Below are positions 42,431 to 53,929 of a stretch of 64,000 nt of DNA, one piece after another; position 1 is the first letter of the stretch; the number at the start of each line of letters is the position of its first letter. Made by a program: the position numbers and the translations under genes. The notes beneath the pieces are model-generated. The model was not told the DNA's origin. It searched no databases and saw nothing but the letters and a program-made list of their open reading frames with translations. The stretch spans positions 322,390-386,389 of the forward strand of contig KE561209.1 of assembly GCA_000442015.1 (NCBI GenBank), read 5' to 3'. The stretch comes from Rozella allomycis CSF55. Its lineage: Eukaryota > Rozellomycota.

Positions 42431-42884
42431 AGCAAAAGATTTCGTTTATTGAGTTTACAAGGGTATCATTGTTAGGCCGTAAAGTAAAAGTAAGGAAAAC
42501 ACTAATCGCCTGTTGATTCCGGTGATAAATTTAATATTTGGAGGCTGCATGCTGTGTCAGTGGTCGAGACTGCCTACTTTGCAGGATCCCATTGGCATAG
42601 TTGGCCAATTAATTTATCTGAGGCTCTGAGCAAACTTGTTCATATATGCAACCAGGCATTACTGAACTGCCGTTCCATCACTTTCAAGAACCAATCCATA
42701 AATCTTTTCACGTAAACTCATGATAGTTCATAGTAGGATCCCGTTGGCATAGTTTGCCAATTAATTTTATGAATCGGACGGGANGATACTATTTATAGAA
42801 AAGACCCATATATAAAACTCTACGGATATACCAATAAATAGAACGGAGGATAATCCATTCTCAATCGACATCTGTTTTGCTNAT
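42431..42884. repeat. Repeat-rich contig pieces without genes
   Basis: A direct repeat of about 33 bp, GGATCCC[AG]TTGGCATAG followed by T[TG]GCCAATTAATTT, occurs at about 42584-42616 and 42737-42769. Contig joints lie at n bases 42785 and 42882. The end piece 42839-42876 is an inverted near-copy of 33724-33761. No coding frame supported. Confidence 0.6.
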
Positions 42885-43193
42885 ATGTTTCCTAAATTCA
42901 ATGATGCCATGTACAATTTAATGACAAAAGCATACATTTACTCATATGCCAGTCACATTTTGGATCAATATGAATTTAAAGTTCCAAAGGATGCCACAAG
43001 TTTTATTTATATATTCAATATATTTTTCAAAGAATCAGATAGAATCAAGTTATTCAGCATGCCATTCTATTCAAAATTTCGCCCCGATAATTCATTCTTC
43101 ATCGACAACATCAATATTTTAGAAGATTCGCTACATGAGTTCAACATCCAGAAATGGTTCTTGGATTGTTTTAAAAATAATGAACTTGAATAA
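42885..43193 (+). CDS. Short open frame of unknown function
   Basis: An ATG three bases after the n at 42882 opens 102 codons (MFPKFNDAMYNLMTKAYIY ...) ending at a TAA at 43193. The composition looks protein-like (aromatic, alternating helices), but there is no family match, and both neighbours are repeat pieces. It may be the 3' end of a truncated gene or of a repetitive family. Confidence 0.35.
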   Translation: MFPKFNDAMYNLMTKAYIYSYASHILDQYEFKVPKDATSFIYIFNIFFKESDRIKLFSMPFYSKFRPDNSFFIDNINILEDSLHEFNIQKWFLDCFKNNELE

Positions 43194-43278
43194 GGCCAAC
43201 AAGTCTCGCAGTGCTCCGTGCTCGTTGAATCGGACGGGGAGTTAATTAAGAAATAAAAACAAATTTCTTTACAATACN

Positions 43279-43619
43279 ACGTCTTGGGGGTACATTAATT
43301 TCTTTAGATCTTTTCCATAAATTTCCATTATTGATAAAAAACTTTTCGCTCATTTTCTTTACTTGCTTAATCTTATCGTGGGTTACATTTTCTGGGAACT
43401 GTAGCGTTAATAAATAATTGCATAATAAATTCCAATCTTCACTAAAGCTCTTGGTAAACCAGCGAAAAGTAATCTCAATACATCTCGTTTTACTAACTCT
43501 AATTCATGATCATTAACATGTTCATAAAGATGGGCTAAATTCCGATAAATAACTATATGTATCCAACTTTTTCTGAGCCAAAGCTTCAAAATCCTTAATT
43601 GAATATTTCTGGACGGTCA
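43279..43619 (-). pseudogene. Fragment resembling the RNaseH-integrase linker of a Ty3/gypsy polyprotein
   Basis: On the minus strand a frame reads EDWNLLCNYLLTLQFPENV, then KMSEKFFINNGNLWKRS. This resembles the region just before the integrase zinc finger of Ty3/gypsy pol. The preceding sequence runs in another frame, so the fragment is broken. It is bounded by n at 43278 and 43620. The call rests on pattern only. Confidence 0.4.
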
Positions 43620-43620
43620 N

Positions 43621-43648
43621 CCCCGGGTTCAATCCCCGGCGAAGCCCA
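43621..43648 (+). tRNA. 3' end of a tRNA gene truncated at a contig joint
   Basis: Directly after the n at 43620 lies a T-arm: stem CCGGG (43623-43627), loop TTCAATC (43628-43634) and stem CCCGG (43635-43639). Acceptor-like bases CGAAGCCCA follow, then a TTTTT terminator at 43651. The anticodon half is missing, so identity cannot be given. A tRNA-derived SINE is an alternative. Confidence 0.5.
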
Positions 43649-43650
43649 GC

Positions 43651-44837
43651 TTTTTGATTTCAAGCCTATAACAAACAATTATTAATTGAATCACGCACTT
43701 GGATCAAATCTAGAATCTGCAAGCAAAATTTTTCAATTTCCTCAATTTTTCATTCCTTTTATATACTTGTTTCTTCTTGACACGGAAGATTTCATGAACC
43801 TTCGTGGAAAACGNACACTAAGGATCTTGGTCTAATCAGTTTTCACTTGGTACTCCTGCTGATAACACTTCTGGTTTGCATATATGGGGGATTTGTAAAG
43901 GCAGTTCTTCTTCTTCATTAAGAAGAACTGCCAAACATGTGCATTTGTCCAAATTCCCCAGATATTGCAACGTCCTTTTCAGCGACGTTGATCGGTCCTG
44001 AAAGTGTCCTTTACATAGTCTTCTTTGATGTTTGATTGTTGAAATAGCGGAAACAGAGAGCGAAAAGATTTAAAAATTTCATCTCCCAGATACGCCGGCG
44101 GTACATAATGCGATTAAAGAGTTGGTAAACTTGTTGAATTTTAAAATTTTTTTTATANAGTTTTGTCACTTTTCACAATATATAACAATAACTTGAATTT
44201 TATTCCCACGTATTCTTGTACTACTCTTTTTTGTATGACTCTATTCCAAGGCGTAACGTTGCTAACCTTTCAGATTGAAAATCACCTTCATTTCCTTTCT
44301 ACACAGAATTATTGTTAGTCCGTGAAACCCCAATAGGCATAGCATCGAACATAAATATGTACAAAATAAAAATATAATATATACTACCTTGAAATCTCCA
44401 AAGCGGTGTTGAAAAAAGGCGATGAAAGTAGATTATTTCAACTCTAACGACAATTTCAGTATTTTTTTTTTATATTTTAAATATATACAGTTATTTGAAT
44501 AATCGTTTTTANTTGATCAATAAAAGGTTGAAATATTAAGAAGAATTCTTTTTTCTGATTTAATGGTGGAAAAATAACTCGAAAAAGGCTGTCGCACCGA
44601 CACAATCTCAGATTGGAAAAGATGAGTCGTATAAAGAATGTTAATAATCAATAATAAATAAATTAGTTTATCTAAATAATTAATTTTTTATTGGTCGATT
44701 CCAATTCCAAACTCCCTATCCCACGGAACATATGATTCCATAATATCTCATCAACAACTCAAACTGTAAGGATACCCTTACATAAGCATGTAACTCTTAG
44801 ATTTATTTCTTACACTTTAACAAGACTAACTATTAAC
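43651..44837. other. Mosaic of short contigs between retroelement fragments
   Basis: Joints at 43814, 44158 and 44512. It holds the 36-bp motif shared with about 6691-6726 and a perfect 13-bp hairpin at 43900-43932. I find no protein gene. The segment immediately before 44838 should contain the 5' LTR or leader of the retroelement, but I could not identify a terminal repeat. Confidence 0.4.
43900..43932. repeat. Perfect 13-bp inverted repeat (hairpin)
   Basis: GGCAGTTCTTCTT and AAGAAGAACTGCC are exact reverse complements separated by seven bases. There is no poly-T tail immediately after, so an RNA polymerase III product is not indicated. Confidence 0.8.
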
Positions 44838-47270
44838 ATGGATTTACAAGATTACTTTGTTGCACAGACCCAAGCATTGAATCAAATATCAGAAAAGCTT
44901 TTGGCAGTGAGTGCTGGAAGATCGGGAATGCCTAAAATTAGTGAGCCAGAATATTTCTACGGAAATCCAAAGAAACTTGCCGCTTTCCTGAGACAATTAG
45001 AGTTTGTGTTTGAATTGAATGAACAAATGTATAACACTGATAACAAGAAGATTATTTATGCAGCTTCATATTGTCGAGGACCTGTGAGCAATTGGTTAGA
45101 GTCATATTGGCTCATTGATGAAACATTAAGAACATACGAAGATTTTGTATTACAATTAAAGAGACAAATTGGATTAAGAGAAAATAAAGTAGCTATTCAG
45201 CAAGAGATAATGAAAATGAAGCAAGGGAGCAAGTCTGTGAGTGCCTTAATCGCTGAGTTTCAACGACTTGCACCTCTTTCAGGTTTTAATGATGAAGCCA
45301 TTCAAGCATTTGTATTTAAGTCCCTTAACCGAGATATTCAGCAAACTCTTGAGTACCACAATGAACCCAGAAATCTCCAAGAATTTTATAATTTACTTTT
45401 ATTGATTGAGGAAAGAAAATTGATAAATAAAATGTATTCTTTTCAAAAAACAACGAAACTGAATGATGAGTATCAGAATAATCTTGAACCAACTGAAACA
45501 TCAACATCAGAACCAATGATAATTGACGGAACATTCAACAAATTCTCTAAATTAACAGTGGAGGGTCGTGAAAAATGTAAGAGAGAAGGGCGTTGTTTTC
45601 GCTGCGGAGCGAAAGGACACTTAGCAAAAAATTGTACGACTAATTCTAATAGTTCTATAAAGAACAATTTATCTACGTACCATCTTGTTTTTCCTATTTC
45701 TTTTATGAATGATATTTGCACTCATGTTCTCATTGATTCGGGCGCCTCAACTTCGTTTATTGATAAAGATTTCGCTCAACACTACAGTATTCCGTCATCC
45801 ATTAGGTCGCATAGTGAAGAAATTGAAACCATTGATGGACAACGGTTGAAAATTGATCGACAATGTGAACATTTAACATTTGTTATAAATGAACAAGCAT
45901 ATCAGCATACTTTTAAATTAATTGGAAGTCCACACTTCAATATTATTTTAGGTATGGATTGGTTAGTTAAAACCAATCCCAATATTGATTGGAAACATCG
46001 AACCATGAATATAAATCTGGAAACTAATTGTAGAAATATTTCATGTAATAAGCCTAATGATTCTATATTATCCAATTCAAAAACATCAAATACTTATCAA
46101 ATGCATAAAGCAAAGAAATTAATTCATTCTATTAACTCCATCTTAAAAACGGATATTGATATTCATTCAAATCTCCCAGAAATTTATCATGAATATCTTG
46201 ATGTATTTAGTGAAGAAAATGCGTCCCAATCACCAGAGCATTCAGAATTTGATATTACAATTGAATTATTGAAAGACACTAAACCACCGTTTGGTCCAAT
46301 ATACAATTTATCACAAGACAAATCAATCAAGAGCCTTAAAGATATATTTAGATGAAAATCTTAAAAAGAAATTTATTGTTGCGAGTAAATCTCCTGCAGC
46401 TTCACCAATTATGTTTGTAAAATAGAAAGATAAATCTTTGAGACTTGTTGTAGATTACAGAAAATTGAATAATATAACCGTGAAAAATAGATATCCAATA
46501 CCACTTATTCAAAATTTAATAGATAACTTAAAAGGCTCAAAAATACTTACAAAATTGGATTTAAGAGGTGCTTGTAATTTAATAAGAGTTAAAAAATCAG
46601 ATCAATGGAAAACAGCATTTCGTACAAAGTATGGTCAATTTCAATACCAAGTAATGCCATTCGGATTATGTAACGCACCGTCCATTTTTCAAAATATGAT
46701 GAATAGTATTTTTCATGATTTATTAGATCAGTTTGTTGTTATTTATTTGGATGATATTTTGATATTTTCTAAAAATCTAGAAGAACATTCTCAACATGTT
46801 AAAATAGTTTTGCAAAAATTGAGAGAACATAATCTTTTTGCAAAACTGGGAAAGTGGTTTTTCCATGTCACAGAGGTTGATTTGTTAGGTTTTGATATTA
46901 ATACTAATGGTATTTCGATGCATAAGAATAAAGTTCAGTCAATTGAAAAATGGGAAGAACCAAAAAATATTAAACAGTTGCAAAGATTTTTGGGAGTCAC
47001 AAATTATAACAGAAAATTTATTTCTAATTACCCTAAAATTGCTGTACCATTGACCAATTTATTGAAGAAAAATATTGGAAAATGTAATTGGACAAATGAG
47101 TGTAAAAATGCATTTAAATTATTAAAATCAAAATTTATTAAAATGCCAATTTTGCAATTTCCAGATATGACTAAACCATTCATTGTTCAAACGAATGCTT
47201 CGGATTTTGCTCTGGGTGGCGTATTATTACAAACTGATTCTGAAAACATTCTACATCCAGTTGCTTAGCA
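44838..47270 (+). mobile_element. Ty3/gypsy-type retrotransposon, inactivated
   Basis: The first frame (44838-46355) encodes a gag with a CCHC zinc knuckle (CFRCGAKGHLAKNC) and an aspartic protease (VLIDSGASTSF). A one-base frameshift near 46330 and an in-frame TAG at about 46423 separate it from reverse transcriptase (LVVDYRKLN, VMPFGLCNAPS, VIYLDDILIFS). The start of RNase H reads QTNASDFALGGVLLQ, where the usual catalytic Asp of the QTDASD motif is Asn. A stop near 47266 and a run of n at 47298-47307 follow, and integrase is not seen here. The element is therefore dead. No LTR pair is recognisable. I describe the breaks only. Confidence 0.85.
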
Positions 47271-47307
47271 TTCCCGGAAATTCTCGTCTGCAGAGCTNNN
47301 NNNNNNN

Positions 47308-48366
47308 TAAAAATTTGAATAACTTTCTAAAATCTTTATACAAATATTTCCTGAGAAATTCAGTACTGTCCATTTATTATACCAAGTGTGGTGAAGGACT
47401 ATATTTGAATATGAATATTTTGTTGTTTTTAAATCCATATAAAATGAAGCAAGCGATAATAATTGGAGTATTGCATGTTACCGCAGGCGCAATCATGCAA
47501 AGAATTTGTAGATTAAAGTAAAAAGGATTCAATTTTCATTGAAATATTCAACGATACCATGTTTCGTATCTTATCTGCACAAACCTTTTATCTCGCGTAT
47601 ATTTTTTCGTAATAAGATATTCGAGCTGTGTATTAATACCTCATTGGTAAATGCGACATTGCTTTCCCGTCACTGAAAACAACTTCCAATATTGTCTCTT
47701 TTTTTATAATTTATTTACTGAGACATGGGAAACATGCCGAGTAAATATCTTTTTGACATTATATTTAAACGAGTATTTGCTCAGCCTGTTTCCCGTGTCT
47801 AAATAGCTCATTGAGGGGAGATTTTCTTTTTTTACCCAACTATCAACAAACAATTCTTTGATCATATGAAGGATTTAGTTATTCAGATGACATATCCGCG
47901 GAATGAAAAAGAAAATGGGACAAGCAAGAGAAATTATAATTAGGTGACCGAGAAAGAAATTTCTGATATTCCAGATCTCTTAGTGTTATAAGCACTCATA
48001 GTCCGCAACGGCATGGTTAGGTTCCTTGTTCAATGGGTATGGATTCCACTGGAACTTTAATAGAAAATGTTGAGTTTGCAGATGATACCCTGGTTAATAT
48101 CACTTGAATATAGTAATGCGCAGCCAAGTATCATGCGGAATGATAACTCGCTTATTATATTTTGGGTATTATTTTTCGCAGGGATATAATGTCCTTTCTA
48201 ATAACTGGAGGCATTTCCATAATTTGTAAAGAATGGAATAAAGAAATGCAGAATCACCTCAAAGTGAATCCTTTCCTTCTTTAATGTATGAAAGTGAAGA
48301 CCACAGGTTTGGATTACCTCCCTTAAAAAAGCAATTTTATTTTTAGGATTCATTATGTGCACAACT
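47308..48366. other. Intergenic region after the retroelement
   Basis: About 1 kb without a convincing gene. It contains an imperfect inverted repeat at 47721-47800. The remainder is AT-rich and I see no RNA gene or coding frame. Confidence 0.4.
47721..47800. repeat. Imperfect 28-bp inverted repeat, MITE-like
   Basis: Arms at 47721-47748 (AGACATGGGAAACATG...) and 47773-47800 (...GTTTCCCGTGTCT) pair with about five mismatches around a 24-bp centre. This could be a tiny inverted-repeat element or the hairpin of an RNA. Confidence 0.6.
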
Positions 48367-49085
48367 TCACCATTCACTATAGACAGCTTGATCGCACTGT
48401 GAGCCCTGTTTTCTTGTCGCGCCATAAAATATTTTTATCAAATATATATTGTTGAATGAAGTATTAATCCATGGCGTGTGATGCATAAGAGAACATTGAT
48501 CTTGTGAAATAACTATGTGCTTTAAATTAAATTGGTTTAATAGAGCAGCAATATTCCAAAAACAACTACGATTAGTCAACAGTGATTGATATACTCTCTG
48601 TCTTGTATTGTGACTAGAGCATAGCATTGATCATTTTGTGACAAAGCAGAATAAAGGGTATAGATAAATTTATCAAAAAACCAGGGATTGTAAAGTGTAT
48701 CGGAAGCAAATATAAATGATACTTTCTCTTGAATTTGTTCTGCCCAAACGATTGGTTTGATTTTATACTTCAAAATTGAGTTGTGGCGACACGAGGTTTC
48801 AATATTATCAAACCAAGATTTTTCTGGCAAGTCTGTTAATGTAACATTGGCACCGCATATTTTTTCTGCGACCATTGACACTAAACCTGTTCCAGAGCCC
48901 AACTAATCAATTTTTGTTTCATTATTTACTTCCAAAGTCTTAAACCCGGTAAGATCTAAATTTTTTGCGATATAGTTTGCGAGAATAATAGCGCAGGGCC
49001 ATGTGTAACTAGAGTAGTTTTCTGAAGAGCTTTCTAAAACAAAAAATGGCTTGTCCTGTATGACAATCTTTTTAAGATTTTTCAT
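48367..49085 (-). CDS. METTL21/EFM-type protein lysine methyltransferase
   Basis: Seven-beta-strand SAM-dependent methyltransferase of the family that modifies elongation factors and chaperones. The ATG is at 49085. A 27-nt intron joins YTWPCAIILANYIAKN and TGFKTLE to motif I, LGSGTGLVSMVA. VTLTDLPE and the FIFASDTLYNP segment (in the position of the DxxY-type catalytic region) follow, then a 29-nt intron near 48570-48600 and a C-terminal exon ending at 48367. About 220 residues is typical. The substrate cannot be told from sequence. It sits next to a retroelement-rich block but has no sign of damage. Confidence 0.75.
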
Positions 49086-49624
49086 AAAGCCTAAAGGTGA
49101 AATGAGAATATAAAGCTAGCTCCTGGTTCTAAAAAATTAATGAGAAAAAGACAAAAGTATGTATTCTACTACCCTTCTTCGTTGAAGTCTTGATTAAATT
49201 ATTATCTTTTCTTATCGATTATTACGAGGAGACCATTAGCCTCTAAGCTCAAAAAGATTTAATTAAGATTTCCAATCAGCGATCAGCGATGTTTAATTTT
49301 AATTTTTAGATATCATTGTTGCACTCTAAATACTACAAGTGTGATTTTTTTCGATTTTCGCTCGTTAGAGAAATGACTGGTGACTACTAAATCGCAATTG
49401 TAAATAAATTAATTGACCGTTCATTACTATTACGGAATTCCTTTACAGTTTCGGCACCATGACCATCATTGAAAATTGACCACTTCTGAACTCTGACAAG
49501 ACTTGAAGTGGTGTATTTCCAAAATATTTCCTACTATGGCATTCTAAAGGCTTAAAATTATTAATTAACCATTTCATTATTGTGAGGCATCTTTCTAGTT
49601 TCTGGATCTCTGCGCCACATTGCC
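49086..49624. other. Divergent promoter region between methyltransferase and SLA2
   Basis: About 540 bp, AT-rich, without coding frames or repeats that I recognise. It is one of the longer intergenic spaces in the compact half of the window. Confidence 0.4.
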
Positions 49625-52153
49625 ATGATTCCTAATTATGCTGAACAAGAGTTGTGTGAACATATTAGAAAAGCACTTAATAATGAAGAAACAGCACCCA
49701 AGCAGAAACATGTGAGGGCCATAATAGTTTTCGCCTTTGATTACGGAACAAGTGGACCGTTTTGGAATATGTTAGGATTGTTACCTATATTTTCTGATGA
49801 AATAGTCTGCTTTAAAAGTCTTATAACTATTCATAAACTTGTCAGTTCCGGACCGCCGATCGTAAGGTTATTAAAAAGTTATAAAAGTGTATCAAGGATG
49901 CCATAAAGAACATTTCGATATTAGATAACTGTGATCGATATGCGTCTGAAGGATATATGGGCTATTCTGTTCTAATAAAGCTGCATGTTAAGTTTTTGAA
50001 AAAGAAATTAGAACTCCATAAAATCCATCCAGAGTTTACTGGATCGTTTGACTTTAAGGAATACATTGCCTTAAAAAGAGTTGATGATCCAAATGATGGG
50101 TAATTTATTTATTCCAACTTTTCAGTTATTTAACCATTAGTGAATTGATGGATTTGCAAGATTCCATTGAACAATTTCAGCACACAGTTTTCTCAAGTTT
50201 TAGGCCATCATCTAATAACGAATGTAGAATTTCATCTTTGGTTCCATTGATCGAAGAATCCTTTGGTATTTACCAATTCGTCACATCCTTGCTCAAGGCT
50301 ATGTTTAATAGTAATCAGTTGTAACAAGGAATATAGTTTTAAGCGACGATTGCGATGTTTTGTTGCCTTTAGTTGATAAATATAAAATTCAATTTACTGC
50401 TTTGAGAAAGTTTTACGACGAGTGTCGTAACATTCGCTTTCTGTCTACCCTTGTCAATATACCCCAGCTTCCTCAAGTAAATTCACGAATAAAATCTGTT
50501 AGAATCCTCCAGACTTTTCTAAATGTTCATCTCAGGCAATATCGAGAAGCGGTTCACAAAATTTGGTTGTTGCCCGGGAACCAGAAACAACCTTGGTTGA
50601 GACAACAGTAACTTATAATCATTTTCAGGAGCAACAAAACCAAGAGATGTCACAGCAAATTCAAACTTTGCTTCTGCAAAATGAGATGGGAAAGCAAGCA
50701 CTGCAGCAGTATCAACAACATCTCAATGACATGCAATTTCAAATACAGCGATATAATTCAATTTTAGTTGAAAAAGAATCTTCCTACATGCAATCTTTAA
50801 ATGCGGCAAATGAAGAAACATCAATGTGGAGAAATAAATTCGAAGGCATGTCTAAAATCTACCAGGGTTTAAGGGGCGAGCATTTAGAACTTTTACAGAA
50901 GTACACGAAATTATCACAATCAAGTGATAAAAAGGGTGAAATGAATCAAAAGGTTGAAGCTTTAAAAGCCGAATTAGAAAAGAAAAGTGTGGAATTGATT
51001 GACAAACAAGGGGCACTTGAAAGGCTTAGAAATGATCTTCAAGAAGAAAAGTCCCGCAACTCCAACTTTGTGATTAACACAAAGTCACATTTAGAACAAC
51101 TGGTGGCTTCATTGCAAAATAAGAATGAAAGTTTGTCGAATGAAATCGCATTAAAGGATATTGAAATAAAAAATCTTAAGAGTGATTTATTAATGATGAA
51201 TGAGAAGCTTGAAGTAAAAATTTCACATACTTTTAATTTAGGCGATGAAGCAAAACGCTGATAATGAAATCGCTTCCTTGAAAAATGTAATCAATTTTCT
51301 TTGTATTCACAAGGCGTTACAATTAGAAACTTTACAGACAAAGGAACTTCAAAATCGAGAAATGGTGCTAATGAACGAAATAGTTGATCTTAAAAGTAAA
51401 AATAATCAATAAATATTAAAAGATAAATTAGGCGATGAAAATAAATCAAAAGACCTGGATGCTGAAATGAAGGAAGCTTTTCTTATAGTTCAGAATGCAA
51501 TTGACAGGCTTGGAAGTCTAAAATCAGATGCCGGTTTTTTAATAAAGTTGGATAAAAATATCCATGAAAAAATCATTGAAACGACAATGAATTTAATGGA
51601 TTCTATTGCAAAATTAATATATGCAGCCACTTTAACCCAAAAGGAAATTGTAAGCCAGGGTAAAGACACCGCCAACCCCGATCAATTCTATAAAAAGAAT
51701 AGTCGATGGACTGATGGACTTATTTCCGCTGCCAAATCCGTGGCCCTTACCTGTAAATTTCTTGTAGAAGCCGCTGATGGCGTGCTGAATGGTACAAACG
51801 TTTTTGAAGAACTAGTGGTGGCTTCCCATGAAGTTACTGCCAGTACTAGTCAACTACTCTCTGCTTCTAGAGTCAAAGCTTATCCTAATAGTCAAGCATT
51901 GAAGCAATTAGAACAGGCTGCTAAACAAGTTTCTGAAGCAAACAAACTTCTTGTACAATCTGTAGATAACGTCAATGAAGAAGGTGATGTAACTAATGCC
52001 ATGAAATCTTTAAGCATGAAACAGTACAAAGTATTGGAAATGAAGCAACAGGTAGAAATCATGACTTTGGAAAAACACTTATCGGTTGCAAGAAAAAAAT
52101 TGACGGATATGAGAAAACTTTCTTATCACACCTCGGATGAAACCATTGAATAA
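49625..52153 (+). CDS. SLA2: SLA2/HIP1R endocytic adaptor (ANTH plus talin-like I/LWEQ)
   Basis: Links clathrin-coated pits to actin. The ATG at 49625 begins an ANTH lipid-binding domain (KQKHVRAIIVFAF, SLITIHKLVSSGPP, GYSVLIKLHVKFLKKKLEL). A central coiled coil follows (50,600-51,400). The C-terminal I/LWEQ actin-binding domain has SRWTDGLISAAKSVA, FEELVVASHEVTAST, SQLLSASRVKA and QLEQAAKQVSEANKLL. Introns of about 35, 26, 26, 27, 28 and 27 nt restore the frame. The first is placed at 49862-49896 in preference to a 20-nt alternative. About 750 residues, shorter than yeast Sla2 mainly in the linker. Domain order is canonical. Confidence 0.92.
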
Positions 52154-52347
52154 ATAATTTCTATTTCTACGCAATATAGTCGAGTTATCTCTTTTATTTC
52201 TTTTTTGTGATACCTACATGATGTAAACATGTCGACGGTGGCGCCAGTGCCATACAAGTGAATTTTAGATCATATTTTGCTCTAGTAAAATTTGAGACAA
52301 CATGAATTTGAAAAAATAATTCTTTTACAATTTATTAGAATCCAAAA

Positions 52348-53425
52348 CTATTTTCCCTTTGCGCTTTGCAGCATTTTGTCGACATGTGAATATTCAATAT
52401 TATATTTCTTAATGGCAGCCTATGAAATTAAAGGGCAGAAACTTACTTTCCAAATGTCGAAAGTGAAGCCAAAAACAAACTGTCTGTTATTTTGTTCCTC
52501 CAATTCTTCTAAATTCTGTTCATTGATGTAAACCATTAGTTCTTTGTTTTCTTCCTTTAAAGTCACTCTTTTCTCTTTCACCAGGAATGAAAAAAAGAAT
52601 AAAAGTTCAACTGATCTCCCAAACGAATTGGGATCGATCAAAAACTTGAAAAAATTTATTGGATTCTCTTGCTCCAGACATCTAAACAGAGAGAAAACCA
52701 TTTTGGTCGTTTCTGTTGTACTATTTACTAGGACGTCTTCCCTTGATAACTCTCTGGGTCTTTCAACTTCTGCTTTTAACTCGTTATTATTTCTTTTTCT
52801 TTCAATCTTCCTTTTTTCCTTTTTCTCTATTTCAAATGACCCAAGCCTGTTTATTATGAATCTAAATGTTACAATGAATTAAAGGTAAAAACACCACAAG
52901 TGGCATTGAGAGCCATTGCACCAACTGCCCTCCAATCGATTCTACCATGCGGTCGTAATTCTGGCTGTCGTGAAAATAAGTTTTTAACTTGATCTCTAAA
53001 GGTACCTAAATCTAACGGATGACGACCAAGTTGTAACTTTGACACTTTTTCAGCACTCAAATCGGCAGATATCATAAGCAACCTCGCATCTAATACTGCT
53101 TCGGATGTTCCGCGGACTATTTTTAATAAATGATTGAAATACTGTGCTGGGATAATTGGTTTGCCCGCTCAACAACTTCACTTAGTAGCTATTATCAAAT
53201 ATGCAACACTTTTACATTCGAATCAGCCTTCAATGCCTCGGCTTTATTTTCTTCTAGAATTTTTGCCATGTTTCGGTACTGGTTTCTTACAAATCTCTTT
53301 ACACCTATGGACTGATTAGGATCGTACAACTGAGTTTCCTGTATTTTTTGTTTTTTGGTTTGGCTATTTAAGATGTTATTTCGTTCTCTTTCCGAATAGT
53401 TTTCCTCTTCTTCCATCTGTTGCAT
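52348..53425 (-). CDS. NSE4: NSE4, kleisin subunit of the SMC5/6 complex
   Basis: Bridges the SMC5 and SMC6 heads in DNA repair. The ATG at 53425 opens an acidic N-terminus. The N-terminal kleisin helices follow (VRNQYRNMAKILEENKAE, LLSEVVERANQLSQHS, TSEAVLDARLLMISADLS). The C-terminal winged-helix block has NPINFFKFLIDPNSFGRS, VELLFFFSFLVKEKRV and NEQNLEE, matching Nse4. Four introns of 26-28 nt give a continuous frame ending with TAG at 52348. About 320 residues is the usual size. Convergent with SLA2, about 195 bp between stops. Confidence 0.9.
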
Positions 53426-53540
53426 TTTTACAAGAAAAAGAAAATGTGAAATATCTATTTTAACGTTTACATCCGAAAACCTGTAAAGAGGGATAAAATA
53501 GATGCAAAAATATAAAAAATGAAATGTTCAAATGTATCAT

Positions 53541-53929
53541 TTATTGTTGAATGGTAACCTCAACATCAACTCCAGTTTCAATTTTGAATGATGTGATTTG
53601 TCTGACAATTTCAGTTGGGCTTTCCAAATCAATAACACGCTTGTGAATGCGCATTTCATAACGGTCCCAAGTCTTGGATCCTTCACCATTTGGTGTTTTT
53701 CTTGTAGTAATACGTAGAGTTTTAGTTGGCATGCGAACTGGTCCTTTGACTGGAAGTTCTTTTTCTTTTGCACGTTGAATTAACTCGGAGCAAACTAAAT
53801 TTACAAAAAAAATCACAAAATACCTTTCTCAACTTTGCTTACATCACGAGAAGTAAGGGTGACACGAATACGATGGATTTTTAATGGAGCAGATTCTTCT
53901 TGTCCAGCTTTAGCAACTTTGGAAGCCAT
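53541..53929 (-). CDS. RPS20: Small-subunit ribosomal protein uS10 (RPS20)
   Basis: The ATG at 53929 ([20 protein letters not shown]) and a 29-nt intron at 53795-53823 give a complete uS10. Key segments are [49 protein letters not shown] and [11 protein letters not shown] at the C-terminus. 119 residues, normal for eukaryotes. The gene has a more GC-balanced codon use than its neighbours, as expected for high expression. Confidence 0.95.

Noticed and set aside
43621-43648. Complete tRNA gene
   Set aside because: The acceptor 5' strand, D-arm and anticodon arm are missing before the n.
44700-47520. LTR pair around the gypsy element
   Set aside because: I compared the flanks by eye and found no convincing direct terminal repeat; contig breaks probably removed at least one.
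49883-49902. A 20-nt intron in SLA2
   Set aside because: A 35-nt alternative at 49862-49896 gives a better ANTH sequence (DAIKNISILDN) and a stronger donor.
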